Source: CAYFVR01 sp046541515 (GTDB lineage: Bacteria; Desulfobacterota; Desulfobacteria; Desulfobacterales; Desulfococcaceae). Taken from it: a stretch of DNA of 24,055 nucleotides. The stretch spans positions 1-24,055 of the forward strand of contig JBKHDD010000060.1 of assembly GCA_046541515.1 (NCBI GenBank). Direction: 5' to 3'. The translations under genes were made by a program, and so were the position numbers. Shown in pieces: positions 6,255 to 13,251 of the stretch (within the stretch, counting starts at the first letter, position 1; each line of letters starts with the position of its first letter). Below the pieces are notes generated by a model, which was not told the origin of the DNA, made no database searches, and saw only the letters and a program-made list of their open reading frames with translations.

Positions 6255-8346
6255 CCGGAAATCGAAAAGCAGATTTTCGGGCGGCCGCCGATCCGTCCGG
6301 TTTCGACTTTTGGCCATCGCCCTGCTGCCGATGCTGGTCATTCTCCCCCTTTTGCTCGGTTTCGCCGCCGTCCGCTGGAACCGCGATTTCCATTCTCTGC
6401 TGATTGCCAAGGTCAACAGCGACTTGACGGTGGCGCAGCAGTATTTCAATCGCATTCTGAAAACCACCGACGAACGGCTCGAAGCCATCCAAAGCCGGAC
6501 GGAATTCCGCAAGGCGTTGGAGGGCGATGATTTCGCGGCGCTTCGCGATCTTTTGGAAACCCATCGCCAACGGCTCGACCTCGACTTTCTCTATCTCGCG
6601 ACCGCCGGGGGGACCGTCCGCGCCGCCGCGCCCGTCGGCGCCGCGCCGTCCGCCATGACCGATTGGCCGATCGTCCGCGCCGCCTTGAGCGGGGAAGGCG
6701 GAACCGCCGTGGACATTTTTCCCCGGGAAACCCTGTCCGCCATCTCGCCGAAACTGGCGGACAGGGCCCGTCTGGAACTGGTTCCGACCCCCCGCGCCCC
6801 GGTCGCCGACCGCGAGGTCGAAACCCGCGGCATGGTCATCCATTCCGCCGTCCCCGCGGCCCGGCCCGATGGCGGCCGGGACGTGCTGGTAGGCGGTCTT
6901 TTGCTGAACCGGAATCTGGCGGTCATCGACACCATCAACGACCTGGTTTACCAGGAGGGGAGCCTGCCGAAGGAAAGCCGGGGCACCGCGACCCTGTTTC
7001 TGGAAGACGTTCGGATCAGCACCAATGTTCGCCTGTTCGAAAACCGGCGGGCGTTGGGGACCCGGGTTTCCCCCGCGGTTCGAGAGGCGGTGCTGGGCCG
7101 GGGCCAAGTTTGGCGGGAACGGGCTTTTGTGGTCAACGACTGGTATATTTCCGCGTACGAACCGATCATGGACAGCTTCGGCCGCAATGTCGGCATGTTA
7201 TACGTCGGATTTTTGGAAACGCCGTTTCGGCGGACGCGGTACGCCGGCCTGCTGCTGATCGTCGGCGCCTTCTTTGCGGCGGCGGTGATCACCGTTCCCC
7301 TTTTTCTCCGTTGGGCCAGCGGAATTTTCCTTCCATTGGAAAAAATGTCCGTCACCATTTCCCGGGTGGAGGAGGGAGACGATTCCGCCCGAACCGGCCT
7401 GATCGACGCCACCGACGAAATCGCCCGCCCGGCCATTTTGCTGGACAAACTTCTGGACCAGATCCAGGAGCGGAATCGACAGCTGGAAAACTGGAACGAA
7501 GACCTCAACCGGCGGGTGGCGGAGCGAACCGGCGAACTGCGACAGGCCAACCGTCGTCTGGAGACCACCGCCCGGCAGCTCATCTTCTCCGAGAGACTGG
7601 CGGCCATCGGCGAAATCGCGGCGGGCATCGCCCATGAAATCAACAATCCGGTCGCCGTGATTCAGGGAAACATCGAAATCCTTCGATCGGTCGTGGGCGA
7701 CGCGGCCACGGAGGCGGAAACCGAATTCCGTCTCATCGACGACCAAATCCATCGGATCACCCTGATCGTGACCAAACTGCTCCAGTTCGCCCGGCCCGAC
7801 GAGTACGCCGGCCAAGAGATCGGGTATTCGGTGGCCCGGGTCGTGGAGGACTGCCTGCCGTTGTTGCGGCACACCTTCGTCAAATCCGGCATCGAGGTCC
7901 GCCGGGACCACCGGGCCCGCGGCCTGGTCCGCATGAGCCGCACCGAACTTCAACAGGTGCTGATCAATTTGATCGTAAACGCCATCCAGGCCATGCCCGA
8001 CAGCGGAAGGTTAACCCTGACCGACGACGATCAAGACCGAAACGGCGTTTCGGGCGTCGCCATCGAGGTGGCCGATACCGGCGTCGGGATGAGCGAATCG
8101 GTGAAATCCCGCGTCTTCAAACCTTTTTTCACCACCAAAAGCCAAGAGGGCACCGGCCTGGGGCTGTCCATCAGCCAAACCCTGATCGGCCACAACGGCG
8201 GCGAGATTTCGGTGGACAGCGCTCCCGGCGAAGGGACCCGCTTTACGGTCTGGCTGCCCGCCGCCGAGCAAGGGGAGGCGCCGAACCCCAACGACCGAAA
8301 GGACGATTCGCTCGGACCCGAAAACGCCCCTTCCCCTCGGCCGTGA
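6247..8346 (+). CDS. Cache-domain sensor histidine kinase (partner of the activator)
   Basis: A 699-residue inner-membrane kinase. Transmembrane helix 1 (about 19-42) and helix 2 (about 332-354) enclose a periplasmic sensor of about 290 residues. Its last part, with the WYISAYEPIMDSFG and GMLYVGF motifs, is of the Cache type that senses small ligands. A HAMP linker and coiled coil follow, then the dimerisation domain with phospho-acceptor H463 in GIAHEINNP, and an ATPase domain with NLIVNAIQAM, DTGVGM and GTGLGLSIS. It overlaps the activator gene by eight bases. The sensor is clearly paralogous to that of the kinase at 8703-10688. The ligand is unknown; a carboxylate such as formate is a guess from the downstream channel. 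Confidence 0.93.
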   Translation: MVDRKSKSRFSGGRRSVRFRLLAIALLPMLVILPLLLGFAAVRWNRDFHSLLIAKVNSDLTVAQQYFNRILKTTDERLEAIQSRTEFRKALEGDDFAALRDLLETHRQRLDLDFLYLATAGGTVRAAAPVGAAPSAMTDWPIVRAALSGEGGTAVDIFPRETLSAISPKLADRARLELVPTPRAPVADREVETRGMVIHSAVPAARPDGGRDVLVGGLLLNRNLAVIDTINDLVYQEGSLPKESRGTATLFLEDVRISTNVRLFENRRALGTRVSPAVREAVLGRGQVWRERAFVVNDWYISAYEPIMDSFGRNVGMLYVGFLETPFRRTRYAGLLLIVGAFFAAAVITVPLFLRWASGIFLPLEKMSVTISRVEEGDDSARTGLIDATDEIARPAILLDKLLDQIQERNRQLENWNEDLNRRVAERTGELRQANRRLETTARQLIFSERLAAIGEIAAGIAHEINNPVAVIQGNIEILRSVVGDAATEAETEFRLIDDQIHRITLIVTKLLQFARPDEYAGQEIGYSVARVVEDCLPLLRHTFVKSGIEVRRDHRARGLVRMSRTELQQVLINLIVNAIQAMPDSGRLTLTDDDQDRNGVSGVAIEVADTGVGMSESVKSRVFKPFFTTKSQEGTGLGLSISQTLIGHNGGEISVDSAPGEGTRFTVWLPAAEQGEAPNPNDRKDDSLGPENAPSPRP

Positions 8347-8443
8347 ACGGACCCCCGCCCCTTCCGACCCACCCTTTTGAAATGGTTCGACAAACAGCAT
8401 TCGGGGTTTCGACCCCGCCCCATCCCCCACATTTCCCCTCCAG

Positions 8444-8456
8444 GGACAATTTGTCC
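8444..8456. promoter_or_regulatory. Upstream activator site 1 (GGACAATTTGTCC)
   Basis: A 13-base perfect dyad, GGACAA-T-TTGTCC. Its centre is about 129 bases before the predicted start of transcription from the sigma-54 promoter. It is identical to the copy at 8485-8497. This is the distance at which NtrC-type activators bind; the protein at 4866-6254 is the obvious candidate (inference). Confidence 0.75.
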
Positions 8457-8484
8457 TTTTTCCGGATGACAACCCGGGCGGAAC

Positions 8485-8497
8485 GGACAATTTGTCC
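8485..8497. promoter_or_regulatory. Upstream activator site 2 (GGACAATTTGTCC)
   Basis: A second identical 13-base dyad, centred 41 bases from the first (about four helical turns, so on the same face of the DNA) and about 88 bases before the predicted transcription start. Paired same-face sites are typical of sigma-54 activators that oligomerise. Confidence 0.75.
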
Positions 8498-8552
8498 CCG
8501 GATTCCGGCCTCCCCGCCTCGTTTTCCCTGAATATTCTTCAAAAAAAATTTC

Positions 8553-8568
8553 CGGCACGAAATCTGCT
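8553..8568 (+). promoter_or_regulatory. Sigma-54 (-24/-12) promoter
   Basis: CGGCACGAAATCTGCT matches the consensus TGGCACG-N4-TTGCW. The invariant GG (8554-8555) and GC (8566-8567) are exactly 12 bases apart; only the first T and one T of the -12 box differ. The predicted start is near 8579. It is followed by the kinase-receiver-channel operon and preceded by two activator dyads. Confidence 0.82.
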
Positions 8569-8702
8569 TGGGACCAGACAAATCCACGCGGCTCCATTGT
8601 TTCGAAGGATTTCCATCAATTGTGCCGCCCGATTTGGGAATGGGCCGCGGGATATTCATCGGGAAACATCACGCCTCGGAAGAAAATCTTCGGGAGGACG
8701 AA

Positions 8703-10688
8703 ATGCTGTATTCCATCCGCTCCAAAATCATCGCAAGTCTCGTGGGGGTCTCCCTTCTCGTCGGCGTCGTTTCCCTGGGGATGGGCGGGCATCTTCTGTA
8801 CGGCTCGGTGGTCGCGGAGGCGACGGATCGGGTCCGGCAGGATCTCAACGTGGCCCGCCTTTTGTACCGCCGGCGAATCGAAACCGCCCGGATGCTGCTG
8901 GATACCTGCGTGGCGGAAACAGATTTTCGGGGGGAACTGGGCGGAACCGATTTGACCGCGCTGCGAAACCGGTTGACGCGCATGGCGGAACGAACCGGGC
9001 TGGATTTCGCCGGCGTGGCGTCGCTCGACGGGCAAATTCTGGCGCGGATCGGCGCCGGCGGAAACGCGCCCCCCGTCCGGCCCGGGACGAATCCCGCCGC
9101 GATGCTGGCCCTGAAAAAGGGGGAGTCGGTTTCGGGCACGGTGGTCTTGGACCCTTCGACGCTGGCGGCGGAGAACCCCGCCCTTGCCCAACGGGCGGCC
9201 ATTGCGGTTCGTCCCCCCGGAAATGGCGGGACGTTTCCGCCGATCGAGGAGAATGCGGGACTCACGCTGTCCACCGCCGTGCCGATCCGGAAGGGAAACG
9301 AGCTTTTGGGGGTCGTCTACGGCGGCGTATTGCTGAATCGGGATGACGACTTCGTGGATCATATCGCGCGGATCGTTTTCGGCGAAGACGCAAACGGGGC
9401 GCGGGCGCCGGGCACGACCACCATTTTTTTCCGGGATCTTCGGGTGGCCACCAACGTGCGGGACGCGGCCGGCCGGCGCGTTCTCGGGAGCCGGGCGTCC
9501 AAAGCGGTCGCCGACCACGTTCTGGGGGGCGGAGGCCGGTGGATCGACCGGGCGTTCGTCTTTGACGAGTGGCACATTACCGCCTACGAACCGATTACCG
9601 ATCTGTTCGGGGAGCGGGTGGGCATGCTCTACGTCGGCGTGCCGGAGGCCAAGTACACGAGCCTGCGGGAACGGGCGTTCGGGATCTTCATCCTCATCAC
9701 GCTGGCGGGGGGGGCGGCGGCCGTGATCCTCGGAATCCGGCTTGCGCAACGGATCCTGCGGCCGGTGAACCGGCTGATCCACGCCGGGGCGGAAATCTCC
9801 CGGGGGAACCTTTCTCCCGAAATCGGGCCCATTTCCAAAAGCGACATCGGCCAGCTTCAGCGCCAGTTTTTGGAGATGACCCATGCCTTGAAAGAACGCG
9901 GCGAGCAAGAGCGGGTGGAACGGGAACGGTGCCTGCTCCAGTCGGAAAAGCAGGCCGCCGTGGGCAAGCTGGCGGCGGGCGTGGCCCACGAGATCAACAA
10001 TCCGCTGACCGCGGTGTTGACGTATACGTGCCTGATGCGGGACCTGGGCGACGAGCTTCCCCCCCAGGTGCGGGAAGATTTGGAGGTGGTGGCGCAGCAA
10101 ACCCAACGGGTGCGCCGAATCGTTCAGGATTTGTTGGATCTGTCCCGCCAGTCGCCTCCGATTCGGGTCCCGGTGTCTTTGGACTCGCTGGTCGGCGACA
10201 CGGTTCGGCTGCTGGAAAACCAGGCCCTCGTCCAAGGCGTCGCCCTGACCCACGAAACCGAACCGGATTTGCCGCTTTTGGAACTCGATCGGCAACAGAT
10301 GCAAGGGGTGCTGGTGAACCTGATCCTCAACGCCATGGACGCCTCGCAGGCCGGGGGCGTCATCCAATTGACCAGCCGGCCCGCGAATCGGAATGGAAGA
10401 AAGGGAGCGGAGGTCTTGGTTCGGGATTACGGTTCCGGGATCGCCGAGGAACATCTGGAACAGCTTTTCGACCCCTTCTTCACGACCAAGGAGGTGGGCA
10501 AGGGGACCGGCCTCGGGCTGGCCGTGTCCGCGGGAATCGTGGAGCGTCACGACGGCGAAATCGACGTCGCGAGCGTCGTTGGCGAAGGAACGACCTTTAC
10601 GGTCTGGTTGCCGGAGGCCGCGGAAACCGAGGCGGAATCGGAAAATCTTCCAAGGGAGGAAGATTATGCATGTGCTGATCGTGGATGA
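8703..10688 (+). CDS. Second Cache-domain sensor histidine kinase
   Basis: A 661-residue membrane kinase. Transmembrane helices at about 10-33 and 325-347 flank a Cache-type periplasmic sensor that closely parallels the first kinase (WHITAYEPITDLFG, GMLYVGV). HAMP follows, then the phospho-acceptor H429 in GVAHEINNPLTAV, an N box NLILNAMDAS, a G1 box RDYGSGIAEE, and GTGLGLAVS. ATG 8703 was chosen for GGGAGG five bases upstream; the longer frame back to 8568 would start inside the sigma-54 promoter. It overlaps the next receiver gene by 23 bases. It is probably expressed only when the upstream activator is phosphorylated, and probably phosphorylates the two receivers that follow. Confidence 0.93.
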   Translation: MLYSIRSKIIASLVGVSLLVGVVSLGMGGHLLYGSVVAEATDRVRQDLNVARLLYRRRIETARMLLDTCVAETDFRGELGGTDLTALRNRLTRMAERTGLDFAGVASLDGQILARIGAGGNAPPVRPGTNPAAMLALKKGESVSGTVVLDPSTLAAENPALAQRAAIAVRPPGNGGTFPPIEENAGLTLSTAVPIRKGNELLGVVYGGVLLNRDDDFVDHIARIVFGEDANGARAPGTTTIFFRDLRVATNVRDAAGRRVLGSRASKAVADHVLGGGGRWIDRAFVFDEWHITAYEPITDLFGERVGMLYVGVPEAKYTSLRERAFGIFILITLAGGAAAVILGIRLAQRILRPVNRLIHAGAEISRGNLSPEIGPISKSDIGQLQRQFLEMTHALKERGEQERVERERCLLQSEKQAAVGKLAAGVAHEINNPLTAVLTYTCLMRDLGDELPPQVREDLEVVAQQTQRVRRIVQDLLDLSRQSPPIRVPVSLDSLVGDTVRLLENQALVQGVALTHETEPDLPLLELDRQQMQGVLVNLILNAMDASQAGGVIQLTSRPANRNGRKGAEVLVRDYGSGIAEEHLEQLFDPFFTTKEVGKGTGLGLAVSAGIVERHDGEIDVASVVGEGTTFTVWLPEAAETEAESENLPREEDYACADRG

Positions 10689-11046
10689 CGACGAGGCGGT
10701 GGCGGAAAGCTGCCGACGCGTTCTCGAAATGGAAGACATCACGGTGGAAATGGTCGGCACGGTGGACGCCGCCTTGCGGACGCTGGCGCGAGCCCCCGCC
10801 GTGGACCTTGTTTTGACCGACATCAAAATGCCCGGTCGGGAAGGGTACGAGCTGATTCCCTTGGCGCGGCAAATCAACCCGTCGCTGAAATTTCTGGTGA
10901 TGACGGGATTTCAAACCCAGGAGGCCCGAATGCGAAGCATGGCGAGCGGCGCGGACGGCTGGATCGGAAAGCCCTTCTCGCCGGATGAACTGTTGGACGC
11001 GGTGCGGGCCGCGGCCAACCCCAACACGGAAAGGAAGCACCCATGA
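10666..11046 (+). CDS. Stand-alone receiver-domain response regulator
   Basis: A 126-residue single-domain CheY-type receiver. It has the acidic cluster VDDDE at the N-terminus, phospho-acceptor D52 in LVLTDIKMPG, the conserved Thr in MTGFQ and the Lys in IGKPF, and no output domain. The start at 10666 has GGGAGG just upstream and lies inside the end of the kinase gene; its TGA overlaps the next ATG (ATGA). It may be a phosphate shuttle or sink for the kinase, or may compete with the receiver of the channel fusion. The family assignment is certain; the role is inferred. Confidence 0.92.
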   Translation: MHVLIVDDDEAVAESCRRVLEMEDITVEMVGTVDAALRTLARAPAVDLVLTDIKMPGREGYELIPLARQINPSLKFLVMTGFQTQEARMRSMASGADGWIGKPFSPDELLDAVRAAANPNTERKHP

Positions 11047-12299
11047 AGGAACGAATGCTGGTGATCGACGACGACCCGGCCGTCCTGGAAAGCTGCAAGC
11101 GGATTTTTTCGGCGGACGGATTCGAGGTGGAAACGGTGGAGGACCCGTCCAAGGGGCTATCCATCGCCGGTGAAAACGACTTCAACGTCATCCTGTGCGA
11201 CTGGCAGATGCCCGGCATGGACGGCCTGGACGTGGTGGCCGCGATCCGGGAGCGTTCCCCGGACGCCGCCGTGGTGATGTTTACCGGCTTTCCCTCGGTG
11301 GACCGGGCCACCGAAGCCATGAAGCGCGGCGCCATGGATTACGTGGGAAAGCCCTTCACCCCCGAAGAAATTACCGGCGTGGTTCGCCGGGCGGTGCGCC
11401 GACACGCGCGGCAGGAAAAAGAGGCGGTCCAAAAGTTCGGCCGGGCCATCGGGGAATTCCCGGTGCCGACCCTGGAGGACCAGGCCCCGAGCACCATCGC
11501 GGATACCGTGGCGTCCAAGGTCGGCGTGGCGAAGGCCACCTCCCCTTGGGTTTCCCTTTTCGTCCTCGGCGTCCTGGCCGGGGCCTACATCGGGTTCGGC
11601 GGCCTTTTCTCGGCGTCCGTGACCTTCGACATGACGCTGGGCATCGGGATGAAGAAGCTGATCGGCGGTGCGGCCTTCAGCCTGGGACTGATGCTGGTGG
11701 TCATCGCCGGGGCCGAACTGTTCACCGGCAACAGCCTAATGATCTCCAGCGTCATGACGGGCCGAATCGGTTGGAGGCAGATGCTGGAACGGTGGGGCGT
11801 GGTCTATCTGGCCAATTTTCTGGGTTCGCTGCTGGTGGCCCTGCTCTTTTATTTCTCCGGTTTATGGAGGGCCGGCGGCGGCGCCCTGGGGGAATCCGCC
11901 GTCGCGGTGGCCTTTGGGAAGGTCAATTTGGGCTTCGGGGAGGCTTTCGTTCGGGCGGTGGGATGCAACTGGCTGGTTTGTCTGGCGGTCTGGATGGCCC
12001 TGTCGGCCCGTCAGGTGGTGGGCAAAATTTTGGCCATTTTCTTTCCCATCATGGGCTTCGTCGCCATCGGCTTCGAGCACTCCGTGGCCAATATGTACTT
12101 TATTCCGGTGGGGATTTTTCTTTCCAACTGGGGCGGCCTCGCGCCGGCCGGGCTCGACCTGTCCACCCTGCACTGGGGAACGTTCCTGTGGAACAACCTC
12201 GTTCCGGTAACCCTCGGCAACATCGTGGGCGGCGTGGTTTTCGTGGGGCTCAGCTATTGGAGCGCCTATCTGCGTCCCAAACCGGACGCGGTGTTGTAG
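11043..12299 (+). CDS. Receiver domain fused to a FocA/NirC-family formate/nitrite channel
   Basis: A 418-residue fusion. Residues 1-125 are a complete receiver: VIDDD, phospho-acceptor D53 in LCDWQMPG, Thr in MFTGF, Lys in VGKPF. A linker of about 20 residues follows, and from about 148 a full FNT channel: an amphipathic N-terminal helix, LIGGAAFSLGLMLVV, ELFTGN, NWLVCLAVWM, the pore histidine H346 in GFEHSVANM, and NLVPVTLGNIVGG, ending like FocA. FNT proteins are pentameric inner-membrane channels for formate, nitrite or hydrosulfide. In FocA the N-terminal helix controls opening, so phosphorylation of an attached receiver could gate transport (inference). The ORF is continuous through good coding sequence, so a chance frameshift fusion is unlikely. 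Confidence 0.93.
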   Translation: MKERMLVIDDDPAVLESCKRIFSADGFEVETVEDPSKGLSIAGENDFNVILCDWQMPGMDGLDVVAAIRERSPDAAVVMFTGFPSVDRATEAMKRGAMDYVGKPFTPEEITGVVRRAVRRHARQEKEAVQKFGRAIGEFPVPTLEDQAPSTIADTVASKVGVAKATSPWVSLFVLGVLAGAYIGFGGLFSASVTFDMTLGIGMKKLIGGAAFSLGLMLVVIAGAELFTGNSLMISSVMTGRIGWRQMLERWGVVYLANFLGSLLVALLFYFSGLWRAGGGALGESAVAVAFGKVNLGFGEAFVRAVGCNWLVCLAVWMALSARQVVGKILAIFFPIMGFVAIGFEHSVANMYFIPVGIFLSNWGGLAPAGLDLSTLHWGTFLWNNLVPVTLGNIVGGVVFVGLSYWSAYLRPKPDAVL

Positions 12300-12362
12300 C
12301 CGTTTTCACCGCGCCGCGCCTTCCTTTTTCAGCGCATCGAAGTGGAAACTTCGCGTATGTCG

Positions 12363-12398
12363 AAAAAAACGGCGGTCCATAATGGACCGCCGTTTTTT
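12363..12398. terminator. Bidirectional intrinsic terminator
   Basis: ACGGCGGTCCA and TGGACCGCCGT form a perfect 11-bp stem with a three-base loop. A-run 12363-12369 lies on the left and T-run 12393-12398 on the right. It closes the plus-strand kinase-receiver-channel operon and the minus-strand hicA-hicB-RHH transcript, which converge here. Confidence 0.93.
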
Positions 12399-12469
12399 CG
12401 TAATCCGGATTTTCTTCGGGGGGCTTGGGGGTGGGCAAAAGTCTTTCGGGCCATCCCCTTCCCGGAACG

Positions 12470-12712
12470 CTACGGATCAATTCGGTCATATTCCTCTGGC
12501 TCAACATCCGGGACTTTGTCCAACACCGATTGGAATTGATCGACATCTCCCCGCCTTGCTCGTTCCTGAAGGTACTCTTCCGTAAGCAGGGACGCCATTT
12601 TTTCGGCGGCGGCCGAAACAATGAATTGATTGATGGAAATCCCCTCCTCTTTCGCAAGCTGACGGATCTTTTCGTGGAGAGAATTGGGTAGTTCCAGGCT
12701 CACGGTGGTCAT
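12470..12712 (-). CDS. Ribbon-helix-helix (HicB/CopG-type) protein
   Basis: An 80-residue protein with an N-terminal ribbon-helix-helix fold: the beta strand TTVSLELP, helix SLHEKIRQLAKEEG, then ISINQFIVSAAAEKM. An acidic tail follows (DVEPEEYDRIDP). Proteins of this type bind operator DNA as dimers and often serve as antitoxins or autoregulators; it resembles the C-terminal DNA-binding part of long HicB proteins. ATG 12712 is preferred over TTG 12727, which has no better ribosome site. It lies 46 bases after hicB in the same direction, so it may supply the DNA-binding activity that the short HicB lacks. A dead copy lies at 4112-4322. Confidence 0.8.
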   Translation of the reverse strand: MTTVSLELPNSLHEKIRQLAKEEGISINQFIVSAAAEKMASLLTEEYLQERARRGDVDQFQSVLDKVPDVEPEEYDRIDP

Positions 12713-12758
12713 GGGATCGCCATCCAATCTGAAAGAAAATCGTATTCCGGAAGCGGCA

Positions 12759-12998
12759 TTACGCTACATCAAGCAACCGATTCGCAAGGTCTTTCCCGGC
12801 GGTCGGCGGTGGAAGCGGTTTATTTTCGCTTTTGTAAAGCTCGACGATCTCCTCAACAATTTCGCATAATTCCTCGAAAACCGCACGTTCGTCGTCCCCA
12901 TGGCAACCGCCGTACATCAATCCGGGGCAGCTTCCCACGTAACAGTTATCTTCTGGGGACCATTCGACGATTTTCGCGTACCGGTCGCTGTCTTTCAT
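12759..12998 (-). CDS. hicB: HicB-family antitoxin (short form)
   Basis: A 79-residue protein matching the partial RNase H-like fold of HicB: AKIVEWSPEDNCYVGSCPGL, then GCHGDDERAVFEELCEIVEEIVELY. It contains no C-terminal DNA-binding segment. It would neutralise HicA by covering its active site. Its ATG overlaps the hicA TGA (ATGA), so production of toxin and antitoxin is coupled. The sequence is Cys-rich for its size (C19, C24, C32, C45). The separate ribbon-helix-helix gene downstream may complete the module. Confidence 0.85.
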   Translation of the reverse strand: MKDSDRYAKIVEWSPEDNCYVGSCPGLMYGGCHGDDERAVFEELCEIVEEIVELYKSENKPLPPPTAGKDLANRLLDVA

Positions 12999-13192
12999 TT
13001 TTCAGCCTCCTCAATGGCCCGCCGGACCGTTTTGATCAGATACTTCTTGGCATCTTCCCCTGTTTTTCCCGATACGGTAATGGGATTGGCAACTTTAGGA
13101 TGGGTAAAATTTCTATGGCTTCCTTTCCCACCTTTGTTCACAAAACCCGCCCGTTCCAAGTCGCGGATTAAGTCTCGGATCTTTGGCGGCAT
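12995..13192 (-). CDS. hicA: HicA-family mRNA interferase toxin
   Basis: A 65-residue basic protein with the HicA double-stranded-RNA-binding-like fold. It contains RDLIRDLERAGFV, a GGKGSHRNFTHP segment whose H26 is the family's catalytic histidine, and a C-terminal helix KKYLIKTVRRAIEEAEK. Such toxins cleave mRNA and stop growth until HicB binds them. The toxin gene comes first, the usual hicAB order. GAGGA precedes the ATG, and a good sigma-70 promoter lies just upstream. Length and motifs are intact, so it is probably active. Confidence 0.9.
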   Translation of the reverse strand: MPPKIRDLIRDLERAGFVNKGGKGSHRNFTHPKVANPITVSGKTGEDAKKYLIKTVRRAIEEAEK

Positions 13193-13218
13193 GATGATTC
13201 CTCAATTGCTCTTCAAAT

Positions 13219-13247
13219 AATATAAAATGGCCCACGTCCCTTTTCAA
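13219..13247 (-). promoter_or_regulatory. Sigma-70-type promoter of hicAB
   Basis: On the minus strand TTGAAA (13242-13247) and TATATT (13219-13224) are separated by exactly 17 bases, close to both consensus boxes, with the predicted start about 20 bases before hicA. It lies between the end of the RND gene and hicA, so hicAB need not depend on read-through from the efflux operon. Confidence 0.75.
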
Positions 13248-13251
13248 TCTT

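Larger units (their letters stand above)
8347..8702 (+). other. Regulatory gap between the two kinase genes
   Basis: This 356-base non-coding stretch carries tandem dyads and a sigma-54 promoter, listed separately, plus an untranslated leader of about 124 bases before the second kinase. The long open frames crossing it have no ribosome sites and read like extensions of coding frames. It also holds an A-run (8541-8548) just upstream of the -24 element, which may act as a bend. Confidence 0.7.

Noticed and set aside
4449..6512. 687-codon open frame on the minus strand across the activator gene
   Set aside because: It is the antisense shadow of a strongly motif-bearing gene; composition is Gly/Arg/Gln-rich with no domain, and high GC keeps such frames open.
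8616..10877. 753-codon minus-strand open frame across the second kinase
   Set aside because: Antisense shadow; no ribosome site, no recognisable domain, and the plus-strand kinase is unambiguous.
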